63,659 nt of DNA from Pedosphaera sp. (lineage in GTDB: Bacteria > Verrucomicrobiota > Verrucomicrobiia > Limisphaerales > UBA1096), in NCBI GenBank assembly GCA_022451065.1, contig JAKUOU010000001.1:1-63659 (forward strand). Direction: 5' to 3'. Shown here piece after piece: positions 49,708-59,532 of this stretch. The position numbers and the translations under genes are program-made. Position 1 is the first letter of the stretch; every line of letters starts with the position of its first letter. Under the pieces are notes generated by a model. The model was given only the letters and a program-made list of their open reading frames with translations. It made no database searches and was not told where the DNA came from.

Positions 49708-52581
49708 ATGTTTGCCCGACGGTTCATTCAACAGGGCGTTCTGCTTCTGTCGTTTCTCTATATCCTCGCAGCCCCGGCGGCCGATGAGTTTGAGCTAGTC
49801 CTAAAGCCGCTCTTTGCCAAGAACTGCGTGAAATGTCACGGCGGAGAAAAGGTAAAAGGCAAGGTCAATCTCAAGGAGATCGCTAACGCCAAGCAGTTCC
49901 TCGCCAAGCCGGAATTGATCAAGCAATTGATCGAGGTGATCGACGTGGCCGACATGCCGCCGGAGGACGAGCCTCGGCTGACCGAGGCACAGCGTGTGGA
50001 CCTGCTTGCCACGCTTAAGGCTCAGTTGCTCGCCGCCACCGCCACGGCCAAGAGTGCGCACATACCGCTCCGCCGCCTGAATCGATTCCAGTACAACAAT
50101 GCCGTGCGCGACCTCTTCCAACTGAACCGTGATGTGTTTGCGTTGCCGGAAAAACTAATGACGCGCCAGACCATCTACCTGAATGCACCTAAGATGCCTG
50201 ACCGCGTTAATGTACGTTCGCTCACTCTTAACCCTGCCGACGGCCTGCGTGAGGTGAAGGCCTTCCCGAAAGACCTGCGCGCATCGCACGGCTTTGACAA
50301 CCAAGCCAATCAACTCACGCTCTCGCCGCTGCTGCTCGATGCCTTCCTGAGGCTCAGCGTATCCATAGTCGAAAGCCCGGACTTCAACGAAAACACTGTT
50401 GGCATCTGGAACACCTTCTTCAAGCCCCCCGCCGAGGGCACCGATCTGTCGGCCGGTACGCGAAAGCGTATTGCGGCCTTTTTGAAGCGAGCCTTCCGCG
50501 GGCCGGTTGAGGCCGCCACGGTCGACCGCTACACCGCCTACGCGTTAGCCAAGATGAAGCAGGAGATGTCCTTTACCGACAGCATGAAAAAGGTCGCCTC
50601 CGCCGCACTGTCCTCGCCGATGTTCCTCTATCGCTATCCTGCCACCGATGCCAAGGCCTATACGCTGGCCTCCAATCTTTCCTTTTTCCTCTGGGCCAGC
50701 ACGCCTGACGCTGATCTGTTGCGCCTCGCTGGCAACGGCGACTTGATCGAGCCCGAGGTGTTGGACAAGACCATCGATCGCATGTTGGCCGATCCGAAGA
50801 TCGAGCGATTCCTCGATACGTTCCCCGTGCAGTGGATGCAACTCGAGAACATCCTAGCTGCTACGCCTGATCCCAAGAAACACCGTTTGTTCATGCTCGA
50901 CAAAAATCACCCCGCTAGCCTGCAGATGCTCTGTGAGCCGTTGCTGCTCTTTGACGCGGTCTTTGTCGAGGATCGCCCCATTGCCGAGCTCATTAAGCCC
51001 GCCTTCAGTTACCAAAGCGATTTTCTGAAAGACTGGTACACCAGCGACCTCAAGGCGCCGAAGGTGGATGAGAAAAAAATTATCGAGGAGAACAAGCCGA
51101 TCGAAGCCGAGCGCAAGGCTGCCCAGGAGGAAATCAAGTCCGCCCAGGCGCATTTGGATGATTTTGTGAACAGCATCCCTTCAATCATGGAAAAGAAAGC
51201 GGAGCAGATTGATTTAGCTGAGGGCCAAGCGCAGTGGGAAGCTGCTCAACAGAAGGCGTTGGCTGATAGTGTGGCACTTTCACCTTGGCACCGAATTGGG
51301 CCATTTGGTGCGGGTAACTTCGACGAAGCTCACTCCAAGGCATTTATCATCGAAACAGATGTCGATTTGAAAAAAACTTACGGCAAGCTGAAGTGGGAAC
51401 TCGCCGAAAATTTTGTGGATGGAAAGGTGCACAATCTAAGCGGAGGAAACAGTGCGACCTATCTTTACCGCACGATCCAATCTGGCGCAGCGCGGGAATT
51501 GGAGCTTTCGCTTGGTACCGATGACAGCTTTAGACTTTGGCTAAATGGCAGGTTGATCACCGATAAAAAAATCACCCGAGGAGTGGCACCTGATCAGGAC
51601 AAAGTTCGAGTGAGCCTGGCCAAGGGTGAAAACAAGCTGCTCTTCAAGATTGCAAACGGAGGTGGTGGCTACGCATTTTATTTCAGGACACAGTCAGTGC
51701 CGCTTCCGGTTCCAGTTGTTGCGGCCATGCAGACAGATGCAGCAAAACGTTCACATGAACAAACTCTCACCTTGGCCGGGCACTACCGTTCGATCGCTCC
51801 CGAGCTGGAGTCCGCCCGAAAAGAGGTAGCGGCGAAAAGGGAGGCTTTGGCGAAGGCGTTAAATCAAGATAAGGACAGGCTGAACCAACTTCCTAAACCG
51901 CGTAATCCAGATGAGGTGCAAAAGGAGATGAACCGCCGTTATGACGACGAGATGCGTAACAAACTTCGAGGCGGGACATTTCAACGAGTGGCAGCAAAAG
52001 ATCCGCGTTACGGTGGCGTAATCACCAGTGCCGCGATGCTGAGCATGACCTCTGGTCCGCGCCGGACTCATCCGATTGCTCGTGGCGCATGGATTATTGA
52101 GGTTATTTTTAACAACCCACCCCCGCCTCCACCAAATGATGTTCCGCCGCTGAACGAAGATGCTTCAGATAAGAACCTGACTATCCGAGAAAAGTTCGCC
52201 AAGCACCGTGAAAATCCCGACTGCGCCGGCTGCCATTCGAGGTTAGATCCACTTGGCTTTGCGATGGAGAATTTCGACATCACCGGCCGCTGGCGTGACA
52301 AATACGAAAACGGTCGCTCTGTCGACGCCAGTGGCATGTTGCTACGGAAATATGAATTCAAAGACATTGTCCGTTTTAAAGAATCGATCACAAAAGAAGA
52401 CCGCCGATTTGCCAAAGCCTTCACGGCTCATCTAATGCGGTTCGCGCTTTCCCGCGAATTGACGCCTGGCGATACGCTGACCATCGATCGAATCATAAAC
52501 AAGACAGCGAAAAAGAACTTCAGACTGAAGCCGTTACTCAAGGAAGTGATACGGAGTAAAAGCTTCCTTCAAAAAAACTAA
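49708..52581 (+). CDS. DUF1592/DUF1588-type c-cytochrome protein with inserted coiled-coil and beta domain
   Basis: A 957-residue secreted protein (signal segment 'GVLLLSFLYILAAPAADEF'). Haem motif C40-V-K-C43-H44 opens the PSCyt-type domain. DUF1587 ('PLRRLNRFQYNNAVRDLFQL'), DUF1595 ('LKRAFRGPVEAATVDRYTAY') and DUF1592 ('LASNLSFFLWASTPDADLL') follow. The C-terminal DUF1588/DUF1585 part has 'GGVITSAAMLSMTSGPRRTH' and a second CxxCH ('CAGCHSRLDPLGFAMENFD'). Between about residues 452 and 745 lies an extra segment: charged coiled-coil stretches around a beta-rich module ('GTDDSFRLWLNGRLI') resembling PA14-like domains. The paralogue at 52718 lacks it. GTG 49690 is an alternative start. Confidence 0.88.
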   Translation: MFARRFIQQGVLLLSFLYILAAPAADEFELVLKPLFAKNCVKCHGGEKVKGKVNLKEIANAKQFLAKPELIKQLIEVIDVADMPPEDEPRLTEAQRVDLLATLKAQLLAATATAKSAHIPLRRLNRFQYNNAVRDLFQLNRDVFALPEKLMTRQTIYLNAPKMPDRVNVRSLTLNPADGLREVKAFPKDLRASHGFDNQANQLTLSPLLLDAFLRLSVSIVESPDFNENTVGIWNTFFKPPAEGTDLSAGTRKRIAAFLKRAFRGPVEAATVDRYTAYALAKMKQEMSFTDSMKKVASAALSSPMFLYRYPATDAKAYTLASNLSFFLWASTPDADLLRLAGNGDLIEPEVLDKTIDRMLADPKIERFLDTFPVQWMQLENILAATPDPKKHRLFMLDKNHPASLQMLCEPLLLFDAVFVEDRPIAELIKPAFSYQSDFLKDWYTSDLKAPKVDEKKIIEENKPIEAERKAAQEEIKSAQAHLDDFVNSIPSIMEKKAEQIDLAEGQAQWEAAQQKALADSVALSPWHRIGPFGAGNFDEAHSKAFIIETDVDLKKTYGKLKWELAENFVDGKVHNLSGGNSATYLYRTIQSGAARELELSLGTDDSFRLWLNGRLITDKKITRGVAPDQDKVRVSLAKGENKLLFKIANGGGGYAFYFRTQSVPLPVPVVAAMQTDAAKRSHEQTLTLAGHYRSIAPELESARKEVAAKREALAKALNQDKDRLNQLPKPRNPDEVQKEMNRRYDDEMRNKLRGGTFQRVAAKDPRYGGVITSAAMLSMTSGPRRTHPIARGAWIIEVIFNNPPPPPPNDVPPLNEDASDKNLTIREKFAKHRENPDCAGCHSRLDPLGFAMENFDITGRWRDKYENGRSVDASGMLLRKYEFKDIVRFKESITKEDRRFAKAFTAHLMRFALSRELTPGDTLTIDRIINKTAKKNFRLKPLLKEVIRSKSFLQKN

Positions 52582-52717
52582 TGAACCTTTGATAGATTTT
52601 CCTTTCATTTATTGAGGATGGAGTAGTTTTAGGCGGCTGCAGTCGGATAACTCTGAATCGCTGAGGGGTTGCTTGGTTTTCATTGTCTAGGTCAACCTAT
52701 CACCGTATGATTTACGC

Positions 52718-55282
52718 GTGGTCCGCCAGTTCACAATTTTTTGCCTTATCTCGGTTGCTCAACTGCTTGGTCAAGCGGCGGAGCGGTTTGATTATCATTC
52801 CATCGGTAAGCAGCTGACGGTGGCGTCGCAGGGGATTTATGAAGGGGAACTGCATCTGCGCACGGAAGGGAAGGCACGACCACAGGAAATGCGCGGGTAT
52901 GGTGAAGGCTGGCGCGGGGACAGCCACCTGCTCTGGGACGGCGTGGTGGAGGAATCAAACGCGGTCCAGTTCGATATTTCCGAGGCGGGCAGGTACACGC
53001 TGGCGATGCAGTGGACTTCAGCCCCCGATTACGGGGTTTTCGAGGTGCAGCTGAACGGCAAGGTGATTGAGCCGCAACTGGATTTGTATTCGCCGCGTGT
53101 GAAACTGGCTGAGTTACGTGAACTGGGCGAGTTTGAGATGAAGGCAGGTGCTCAGCGTCTGGTTATCAAGCTTATCGGAGGCAACCCAAAGGCACAGAAG
53201 TTTCAGGGGAAGGGTTATTTGTATGGCTTGGATTATTTGAAGCTGACCGATCTTTCGCCCAAATCAGAGAAGCCCGAGGAGATCAAGCCCACGGCAGAGG
53301 CCCTGTTTAATTTGGACGACGCGCGCTTCATGATGAAGCAGTATTGTTTTCGCTGTCACGGAGTGAAAAAGGTGAAGGGCAAGGTGAACCTCGAGGCATT
53401 GGTCAAGCGCGCGGATTTCCTGAAGCACATCGAGATTACGCGGCACGCGGCGGAGATGATGGCCAAGGCGGAGATGCCGCCGGAGGACGAGAAGCAGCCG
53501 ACAAAGGTCGAACGTACAAAGCTTGCACACTTTTTCGACGACTTAGTGAACGAATATGTGCAATCAAATATGGAGCTCGAGCCGGTTGTGATGCGCCGGT
53601 TGAATCGCTACGAGTACAACAACGCGGTGCGCGATCTGTTGCAATTGCGCGGCGACATTTATCCGCTACCGGAGAAGGTGATTCGTTCCAGTAACTATTT
53701 CGATCCCTCCATTGGCCGCATGCCTGATACAGTAAATGCGGGCAACCGTACACTGGGTAAAAACATTGTGGAGAAACAAATCCTTAAGGGTGTCGACCCC
53801 TTTGCTATTGATCTTCAGGCCGAGCACGGCTTCAACAATCAGGGTGAGCAGTTGAGTATTGCACCTATCCTGCTGGAGAGCTTGCTAAAGCTGGGGCGTT
53901 CGATTGTGAACAGTCCGGAGTTTGACGGTTATTCGGGCCTGCGTAACACGTTTTTCGAGGATAACGGGAAACCGGTAGAGACGCGGCTGCGTATCTTTCT
54001 GGAGCGAGCCTTTCGTTCGCCGGTGGAGAACGCTGTACTGAGGCGCTACGCGGCGTTTCATGCCGCTGAGCAAAAACGTACCGGCTCATATACGCAGGCG
54101 ATGAAGTCCGTCGTGGCGGCCGTGCTCGCTTCACCGAAGTTTATCTACGTGGTGGAATCCAAGGATGGCGTTGGTAAGATGGCACCAGCTAGTGACTATG
54201 AGTTGGCGCAGCGCCTGGCGTTGTTTCTCTGGAGCAGCATTCCGGATGAGTCCCTGATGGCGGCCGTGCGCAAGGGTGAATTGCGCAACACTGAGGTGCT
54301 TGAGACTCAGGTGCGTCGCATGCTAAATGATCACCGTAGCCGCGCTCTCTCCGAGAACTTTGCGCGCCAATGGCTGCGGCTGGACCAACTCACCACTGCC
54401 GTGCCGGACTTTGATCGGTTTCAGGTTTACTACTCTCGCATCGGTTGTGAGCAGTGGAAGTTCGGTCTGCAAACCATGGTGGAGCCGCTGTTGCTTTTTG
54501 AAAGTGTGCAGGTGGAGGATCGCTCGATCATGCTGTTTGTCGACAGCAACTACTCATACCGTTCTGACGAGTTGCAGGCTTGGTACACGTCTCCAGGGAG
54601 CCCTTTTGGAAGCAAAGAAAATCGCAACCGTTTTAACACCAACACACAGAATTTCCGTAAGCGAATATTGCATAGTCGGCGGGAGGGCGGAGTGATTACC
54701 ACTGCTGCGGTGCTCACGATGACAGCAACGCCATTGCGCACAAGCCCCATCAAGCGTGGCGCGTGGGTGGCTACGACGATCTTCAATGATCCACCACCGC
54801 CGCCGCCCGATGTGGTCCCGGAGATCGAGGCGGATGATGCGGCCATCGAGGCCAAGGGCCTGACCATTCGCGAGCGCCTCAAGCAACACGCCACTGACCA
54901 GACCTGTGCTAGCTGCCACGCGCGCATCGATCCACTGGGTTTTGCGTTGGAGAGCTTCGATCCCATCGGGCGTTGGCGCGAAAAGTACAGCAGTGGCCTG
55001 CCTATCGACTCCAGTGGCAAACTGTTCGGCGAGGCTGAGTTCAAGGATATCGAGGCGTTCAAGGACGCCATTCTGGAGCGACCGGAAAAATTCATGCGCG
55101 CCTTCAGCGAGCATCTGTTGAGCTACGCGCTCGGCCGCGAGTTGAAGGTTACCGACAAGCCTTCGATCGACAAAATTACCCGGCGGGTCATGGCCGATCA
55201 CGGGCGCTTCTCCACCGTGGTGGTTGAGATTGCCAAGAGCCTCCCGTTCCGGCATAAAACCGGGCAGAACGAAAGCAAATGA
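52718..55282 (+). CDS. DUF1592/DUF1588-type c-cytochrome protein with N-terminal CBM-like domain
   Basis: An 854-residue protein starting at GTG 52718 (signal MVRQFTIFCLISVAQLLGQA). Residues 20-180 form an N-terminal beta domain ('YTLAMQWTSAPDYGVFEVQL', 'QRLVIKLIGGNPKAQ') similar to carbohydrate-binding modules. Haem motif C210-F-R-C213-H214 follows, then DUF1587 ('MRRLNRYEYNNAVRDLLQLR'), DUF1595 ('LERAFRSPVENAVLRRYAAF'), DUF1592 ('LAQRLALFLWSSIPDESLM'), DUF1588 ('GGVITTAAVLTMTATPLRTS') and DUF1585 with a second CxxCH ('TCASCHARIDPLGFALESFD'). It pairs with the DUF1552 gene that starts inside its stop. It is probably an exported multidomain cytochrome; the substrate is unknown. Confidence 0.88.
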   Translation: MVRQFTIFCLISVAQLLGQAAERFDYHSIGKQLTVASQGIYEGELHLRTEGKARPQEMRGYGEGWRGDSHLLWDGVVEESNAVQFDISEAGRYTLAMQWTSAPDYGVFEVQLNGKVIEPQLDLYSPRVKLAELRELGEFEMKAGAQRLVIKLIGGNPKAQKFQGKGYLYGLDYLKLTDLSPKSEKPEEIKPTAEALFNLDDARFMMKQYCFRCHGVKKVKGKVNLEALVKRADFLKHIEITRHAAEMMAKAEMPPEDEKQPTKVERTKLAHFFDDLVNEYVQSNMELEPVVMRRLNRYEYNNAVRDLLQLRGDIYPLPEKVIRSSNYFDPSIGRMPDTVNAGNRTLGKNIVEKQILKGVDPFAIDLQAEHGFNNQGEQLSIAPILLESLLKLGRSIVNSPEFDGYSGLRNTFFEDNGKPVETRLRIFLERAFRSPVENAVLRRYAAFHAAEQKRTGSYTQAMKSVVAAVLASPKFIYVVESKDGVGKMAPASDYELAQRLALFLWSSIPDESLMAAVRKGELRNTEVLETQVRRMLNDHRSRALSENFARQWLRLDQLTTAVPDFDRFQVYYSRIGCEQWKFGLQTMVEPLLLFESVQVEDRSIMLFVDSNYSYRSDELQAWYTSPGSPFGSKENRNRFNTNTQNFRKRILHSRREGGVITTAAVLTMTATPLRTSPIKRGAWVATTIFNDPPPPPPDVVPEIEADDAAIEAKGLTIRERLKQHATDQTCASCHARIDPLGFALESFDPIGRWREKYSSGLPIDSSGKLFGEAEFKDIEAFKDAILERPEKFMRAFSEHLLSYALGRELKVTDKPSIDKITRRVMADHGRFSTVVVEIAKSLPFRHKTGQNESK

Positions 55283-56577
55283 ATGTACTGAAAGAAACGC
55301 AAATCCCGAGGCGTACTTTCCTGCGCGGCTGCGGCGCGGCACTGGCGCTGCCGTTACTTGATGCGATGCAGGCCAGCGGTGCGAAGTCCGTACAGCCGCC
55401 CAAGCGCGTGGCGTTTTTTTACACGCCTAACGGCGTGGCGCAAACGGCGTGGCACCCGGCTGAGACCGGCCACAACTTCGCCTTAAGTCGTACGCTCCAG
55501 CCGTTGGAACCTCTACGCAAAAAGATTTCACTCTTCACTAATCTTGATCGCGTGAAAGTGCCGGGGACCGATGGGCACGCGCAGGCCGGCGCGTGTTACC
55601 TCAGCACCGCTGCGCCTGATGAACTTTCACCCGCGGGTTATCCCCTCAAGCGGACCATCGACCAGGTCATTGCCGACACCGCCGGCAAGGCTACGCCCTT
55701 CCGTTCGCTTGAGCTCTCATGCAACAGCTTTACCGACAACCGCGAGTCGGTTTATTTCGACAATATCTCTTGGTACGGCCACGGCCATGTGGCGCGTTCC
55801 ATCAAGGATCCGCGCAAGGTCTTTCAGCGTTTGTTCAATGTAAAGGAACATCGCGCCAACAGCAGCCTGCTCGATCTCGTGTTGGCCGATGCCCAAGATT
55901 TGCAGGGTAAACTCGGTCGACTCGACCGCCACAAGCTCGACGAGTATATGGACTCGGTGCGTACTGTGGAGCAGCAGATCGAGCGCATCACCAAGCGTCA
56001 GGTGGATATTCGCGACATTGACCTTGAGGAGCCGGAAAAACTTTGGACCACGATGCGCCGTGATGAATACATTCAGATCATGGGTGATTTGATGATTCTT
56101 GCACTGCAAACTGACCTCACGCGCGTGAGTTCCATGATGGTTGCGCCTGAGCGCTGGTCCACGCCGCTGATGTTCGAGGATGTGTTTGTGAAACCCATCG
56201 ATCATCACGGCTGGACACACAATCAAAAGAATGCCGAGGTACTGGGTGATCTCGAGAAACTCGATCATTTTCACATGCGCCAATTCGCGCGCATCAGTGC
56301 CAAGATGGATGCCATCCAGGAAGGTGAAGGAACGTTGCTCGACAACATGATGTTTACCTACGGCTCCGGCCTCAGCAGCGGTATGTTGCACGAATGCACC
56401 AATCTGCCCACCGTGATTGCCGGCAGTGCGGGTGGTCTTCTAAAAACCAACCGTCACGAACAGCACGCCAAGGGCACCCCCATCGCCAATCTCTGGGTTT
56501 CCATGGCCCAAATCATGGGCGTGAAAACCAACCGACTCGGAGATAGCAACGGTTCTCTCAAAGGCTTTCTCGCATAA
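55279..56577 (+). CDS. DUF1552 protein, Tat-exported (second copy)
   Basis: A 432-residue DUF1552 protein with a Tat-type signal ('IPRRTFLRGCGAALALPLLD'). Core blocks parallel the copy at 48323: 'RVAFFYTPNGVAQTAWHPAE', 'DGHAQAGACYLSTAAPDELS', 'FRSLELSCNSFTDNRESVYF' and 'NISWYGHGHVARSIKDPRKV'. The start overlaps the stop of the cytochrome-type gene (ATGA), so the pair should be made together. Its function is unknown. A sulfatase gene starts 19 bp downstream. Confidence 0.9.
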   Translation: MNVLKETQIPRRTFLRGCGAALALPLLDAMQASGAKSVQPPKRVAFFYTPNGVAQTAWHPAETGHNFALSRTLQPLEPLRKKISLFTNLDRVKVPGTDGHAQAGACYLSTAAPDELSPAGYPLKRTIDQVIADTAGKATPFRSLELSCNSFTDNRESVYFDNISWYGHGHVARSIKDPRKVFQRLFNVKEHRANSSLLDLVLADAQDLQGKLGRLDRHKLDEYMDSVRTVEQQIERITKRQVDIRDIDLEEPEKLWTTMRRDEYIQIMGDLMILALQTDLTRVSSMMVAPERWSTPLMFEDVFVKPIDHHGWTHNQKNAEVLGDLEKLDHFHMRQFARISAKMDAIQEGEGTLLDNMMFTYGSGLSSGMLHECTNLPTVIAGSAGGLLKTNRHEQHAKGTPIANLWVSMAQIMGVKTNRLGDSNGSLKGFLA

Positions 56578-56596
56578 GACGACTCCAGGAAAATTT

Positions 56597-57976
56597 ATGA
56601 AAGTTTTGTTCGCGCTTTTTATTGCGGCGGTTTCACTTTCAGCTGCACCGAATTATGTACTGATTTTTTGTGATGATCTCGGGTATGGCGACCTGGGGTG
56701 TTATGGGTCGAAGCAAAACCGCACACCTCGTATTGATCAGCTGGCGCGCGAAGGCATGCGGTTCACTGATTTTTATTCCTCTAGCCCCGTGTGCACCCCT
56801 TCGCGTGCGAGCCTGATGACCGGCTGCTACGCGCGGCGGGTGGGGATGCACGAGGATTTCACCGGGCACTGGGTGCTCATCCCGCGCAGTCGTCGTGGGC
56901 TCAGCCCCAACGAGTTGACTTTACCTGAGGCGCTCAAGGCCGAGGGTTATACCACCGCATGCATTGGCAAATGGCATCTTGGCGATCAACCGCCGCATCT
57001 GCCCACTGCGCACGGTTTTGATGAATACTATGGTATTCCCTATTCCAATGACATGGCCAGCAAACGTCGCGGTGATCCGCCTTTGCCGTTGGTAAAACAA
57101 AATAATGTGATCGAAGCACCGGCCAATCAAGCCACACTTACGCAGCGTTACACAAGGGAAGCGGTAAACTTTATCGAACGCAATCGCAAGCGACCGTTCT
57201 TACTGTATCTACCGCACACTTTCCCACATCTCCCGCTCTTTGCCTCGAAGGACTTTCACGGCAAAAGCGCCAACGGGCGTTATGGTGATTCGGTGGAGGA
57301 GATCGATTGGTCCACCGGCCAGATTTTGAATGCGCTTGAAAAGCACGGTCTTGAGAAAAACACACTTGTGATTTTCACCTCGGACAACGGCTCCAACGGC
57401 CGCAATGGCGGTTCCAATGCGCCCTTGTCAGGTTACAAGGGGAGCACGATGGAAGGCGGCATGCGTGTGCCAATGATCGCCCGCTGGCCCGGCCGCATTC
57501 CTGCCGACAGCAAATGTAGTGCACTGGCCAGCACCATGGATTTTTTGCCGACCTTCTGCGCACTTAGTGAAGCCAAGCTGTCCAAAAACAAAATCGATGG
57601 GCACAACATCGCGCCGTTGTTATTCGGAGACGAGGAATCCTCCCGAAACGAGGCATTTTTTTATTATCGGCGTCGCCAGCTTCAGGCCATCCGCTGGGGC
57701 GATTGGAAATGGCATCTTCCTTTGAAGAACACATTTCCAGCGTGGACCACACCGAACAACAAGGGCAGTGGACGACCTGGTAAGTTGGTGAATCTCAAAA
57801 CAGATCTCGGTGAGAAGATCAACGTTCAGAAGGAGAACCCCAAAGTGATGGTCAGGATGAAACAACTCGCTGCCCAAGCCGTCACCCAACTCGGAAACGA
57901 AGCCAAGCCCGGCACGAAGACACGTGAGGCAATGACTTTGGATTCCTCCAAGCCAATGGTTTTATCCAAACGATAA
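56597..57976 (+). CDS. Secreted sulfatase (arylsulfatase A-like)
   Basis: A 459-residue sulfatase with a signal peptide (MKVLFALFIAAVSLSAAPNY). 'YVLIFCDDLGYGDLGCYGS' holds the metal Asp pair, and 'SSPVCTPSRASLMTGCYARR' the C66-T-P-S-R70 motif. 'CIGKWHLGDQ', 'VIFTSDNGSNGRNGGSNAPL' and 'GYKGSTMEGGMRVPMIARWP' are typical arylsulfatase-A-family blocks. It follows the second DUF1552 gene on the same strand, suggesting that the cytochrome/DUF1552 pair is expressed with sulfatase functions. The 138-bp gap downstream holds only a 29-codon frame of doubtful status. Confidence 0.93.
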   Translation: MKVLFALFIAAVSLSAAPNYVLIFCDDLGYGDLGCYGSKQNRTPRIDQLAREGMRFTDFYSSSPVCTPSRASLMTGCYARRVGMHEDFTGHWVLIPRSRRGLSPNELTLPEALKAEGYTTACIGKWHLGDQPPHLPTAHGFDEYYGIPYSNDMASKRRGDPPLPLVKQNNVIEAPANQATLTQRYTREAVNFIERNRKRPFLLYLPHTFPHLPLFASKDFHGKSANGRYGDSVEEIDWSTGQILNALEKHGLEKNTLVIFTSDNGSNGRNGGSNAPLSGYKGSTMEGGMRVPMIARWPGRIPADSKCSALASTMDFLPTFCALSEAKLSKNKIDGHNIAPLLFGDEESSRNEAFFYYRRRQLQAIRWGDWKWHLPLKNTFPAWTTPNNKGSGRPGKLVNLKTDLGEKINVQKENPKVMVRMKQLAAQAVTQLGNEAKPGTKTREAMTLDSSKPMVLSKR

Positions 57977-58114
57977 CACCTTTTTTCATGCAAGTCGCAT
58001 GACCAAACAAATCTGCCAATCTTGCTTAATGACCCGCGTGATGCCTCTTGTGGTGTCATCGCCTGCTTTTGAGGCCAAAGGCAAACCGGCAAGCAACAAC
58101 TACCTAAGTAACCC

Positions 58115-59443
58115 ATGACTAAATCAAGTAAGACCAACCGGCGTTGTTTCCTGAAAACGAGCGTTTTGGCTGCTGTTTCTGTGCCGACGATCATTCCCTC
58201 ATCCGCGCTTGGCCAAGCGGACAAACCAGCGCCGAGCAACCGCATCACTGTCGGCCTCATTGGCTGTGGTGGCCGAGGCGTGGGCGTAATGAACTCGTTC
58301 CTGAACGAGTCCAGAGCGCAAGTAATCGCCACCTGCGATCCCTATGAGTCCCACTACCGTGGACAAGGGAAGGGCCGCGCGCTTGGCCGCAAACCAGCAG
58401 CCGAGATGGTTGGCAAAAAGTACGGCTCAAAGCCCTGCGACACTTACGTTGACTACCGGGAGCTGTGCGCCCGTGATGACCTCGACGTCGTGATTGTTGC
58501 CACGCCTGACCATTGGCATGCAGTGCAGGCGCTTAAGGCGCTTCGGAACGGCAAGGACATCTACTGCGAAAAACCGGTCACCCATTTTTTCGCCGAGGGC
58601 CAGGCGCTTTATCGTGAGGTGGCCAAGCGCAAGGCGATCTTTCAAACCGGCTCGCAACAGCGTTCCGCAACTGTGTTTCGAAACGCCGTGGAACTCGTCC
58701 GTAATGGGCTAATCGGCAAGGTCAAGGAAGTGCAGGTCGGTTTGCCCAAGGGGCCGGACAAGGTCAAGGGCGATCCGGCCGAGGAGGATCGTTCGGGCCG
58801 GGAGGATTACCAACTCTGGACCGGTCCCGCGCCGATGCTGCCATACGTGCACGCGCGCCATCACCAAATGTGGCGGGTGCACCTGGCATATGGTGGCGGC
58901 CAGTTGATGGATTGGATCGGTCACCACAATGACATCGCCCACTGGGGACTAGGCGAAGACCAGGGCGGCCCGATTAACGTTGAGGCGAAGAATTTCACCT
59001 GGAGTCCCGTGCCGGTGTATAAGGCGCCGGAGCATTACGAGGTGTATTGCGAGTACGCTGGCGGCATCCAAACCAGCATCGGTACACACAACAAGATGGG
59101 TACAAGGTTTATCGGTGAAGACGGTTGGGTATACGTCAATCGGGGGAAACTCGACGCGTCAAACCGTGACTGGCTGAAGTCCGGGTTCACCCCGGGAAAA
59201 TTCAAGGCGTACAAGTCAACCAACCACACTCGCAATTTTCTCGAGTGCGTGAAGAGCCGCAAGCCGGCCATCTGCCCGGCGGAGACGTCGCACCGCTCCA
59301 TCACGCCGGGCCACTTGGGCTACGTCTCCAACACACTTGGCCGTGCACTGAATTGGGATCCTAAAAAAGAGCAGATTATCGGCGACAAGGAGGCCAGCGA
59401 GCTACTGAATAAAATGTACCACCGCGAGCCCTGGACGCCATAG
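58115..59443 (+). CDS. Tat-exported Gfo/Idh/MocA-family oxidoreductase
   Basis: A 442-residue protein. A twin-arginine-type signal ('NRRCFLKTSVLAAVSVPTII') precedes the NAD(P)-binding motif 'ITVGLIGCGGRGVGVMNSFL'. 'DVVIVATPDHWHAVQALKAL' and 'KDIYCEKPVTH' carry the EKP motif with the conserved Lys. The C-terminal half contains 'AYGGGQLMDWIGHHNDIAHW', with the Asp-x-x-x-His catalytic arrangement. Exported family members oxidise or rearrange sugars, for example making 3-keto-glycosides, and the NAD(P) is thought to stay bound. The DUF1080 protein at 33091 could act on such a product. Confidence 0.9.
   Translation: MTKSSKTNRRCFLKTSVLAAVSVPTIIPSSALGQADKPAPSNRITVGLIGCGGRGVGVMNSFLNESRAQVIATCDPYESHYRGQGKGRALGRKPAAEMVGKKYGSKPCDTYVDYRELCARDDLDVVIVATPDHWHAVQALKALRNGKDIYCEKPVTHFFAEGQALYREVAKRKAIFQTGSQQRSATVFRNAVELVRNGLIGKVKEVQVGLPKGPDKVKGDPAEEDRSGREDYQLWTGPAPMLPYVHARHHQMWRVHLAYGGGQLMDWIGHHNDIAHWGLGEDQGGPINVEAKNFTWSPVPVYKAPEHYEVYCEYAGGIQTSIGTHNKMGTRFIGEDGWVYVNRGKLDASNRDWLKSGFTPGKFKAYKSTNHTRNFLECVKSRKPAICPAETSHRSITPGHLGYVSNTLGRALNWDPKKEQIIGDKEASELLNKMYHREPWTP
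58206..58219. repeat. CTTGGCCAAG iterated palindrome, second extended 14-bp copy
   Basis: CGCTTGGCCAAGCG again, as a perfect 14-bp palindrome, here in the signal-peptide region of the Gfo/Idh/MocA gene, where it is read L-G-Q-A. In the copy at 7073 the same bases are read A-W-P-S. Confidence 0.75.
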
Positions 59444-59532
59444 CGCGATGGATTAGTTGATATTTTCTGGACTCGTAGTTCGTCTCTCAATTACAGCAAT
59501 CGATCACCCTTGGTTCGTTCGGTTTTGCGGAT

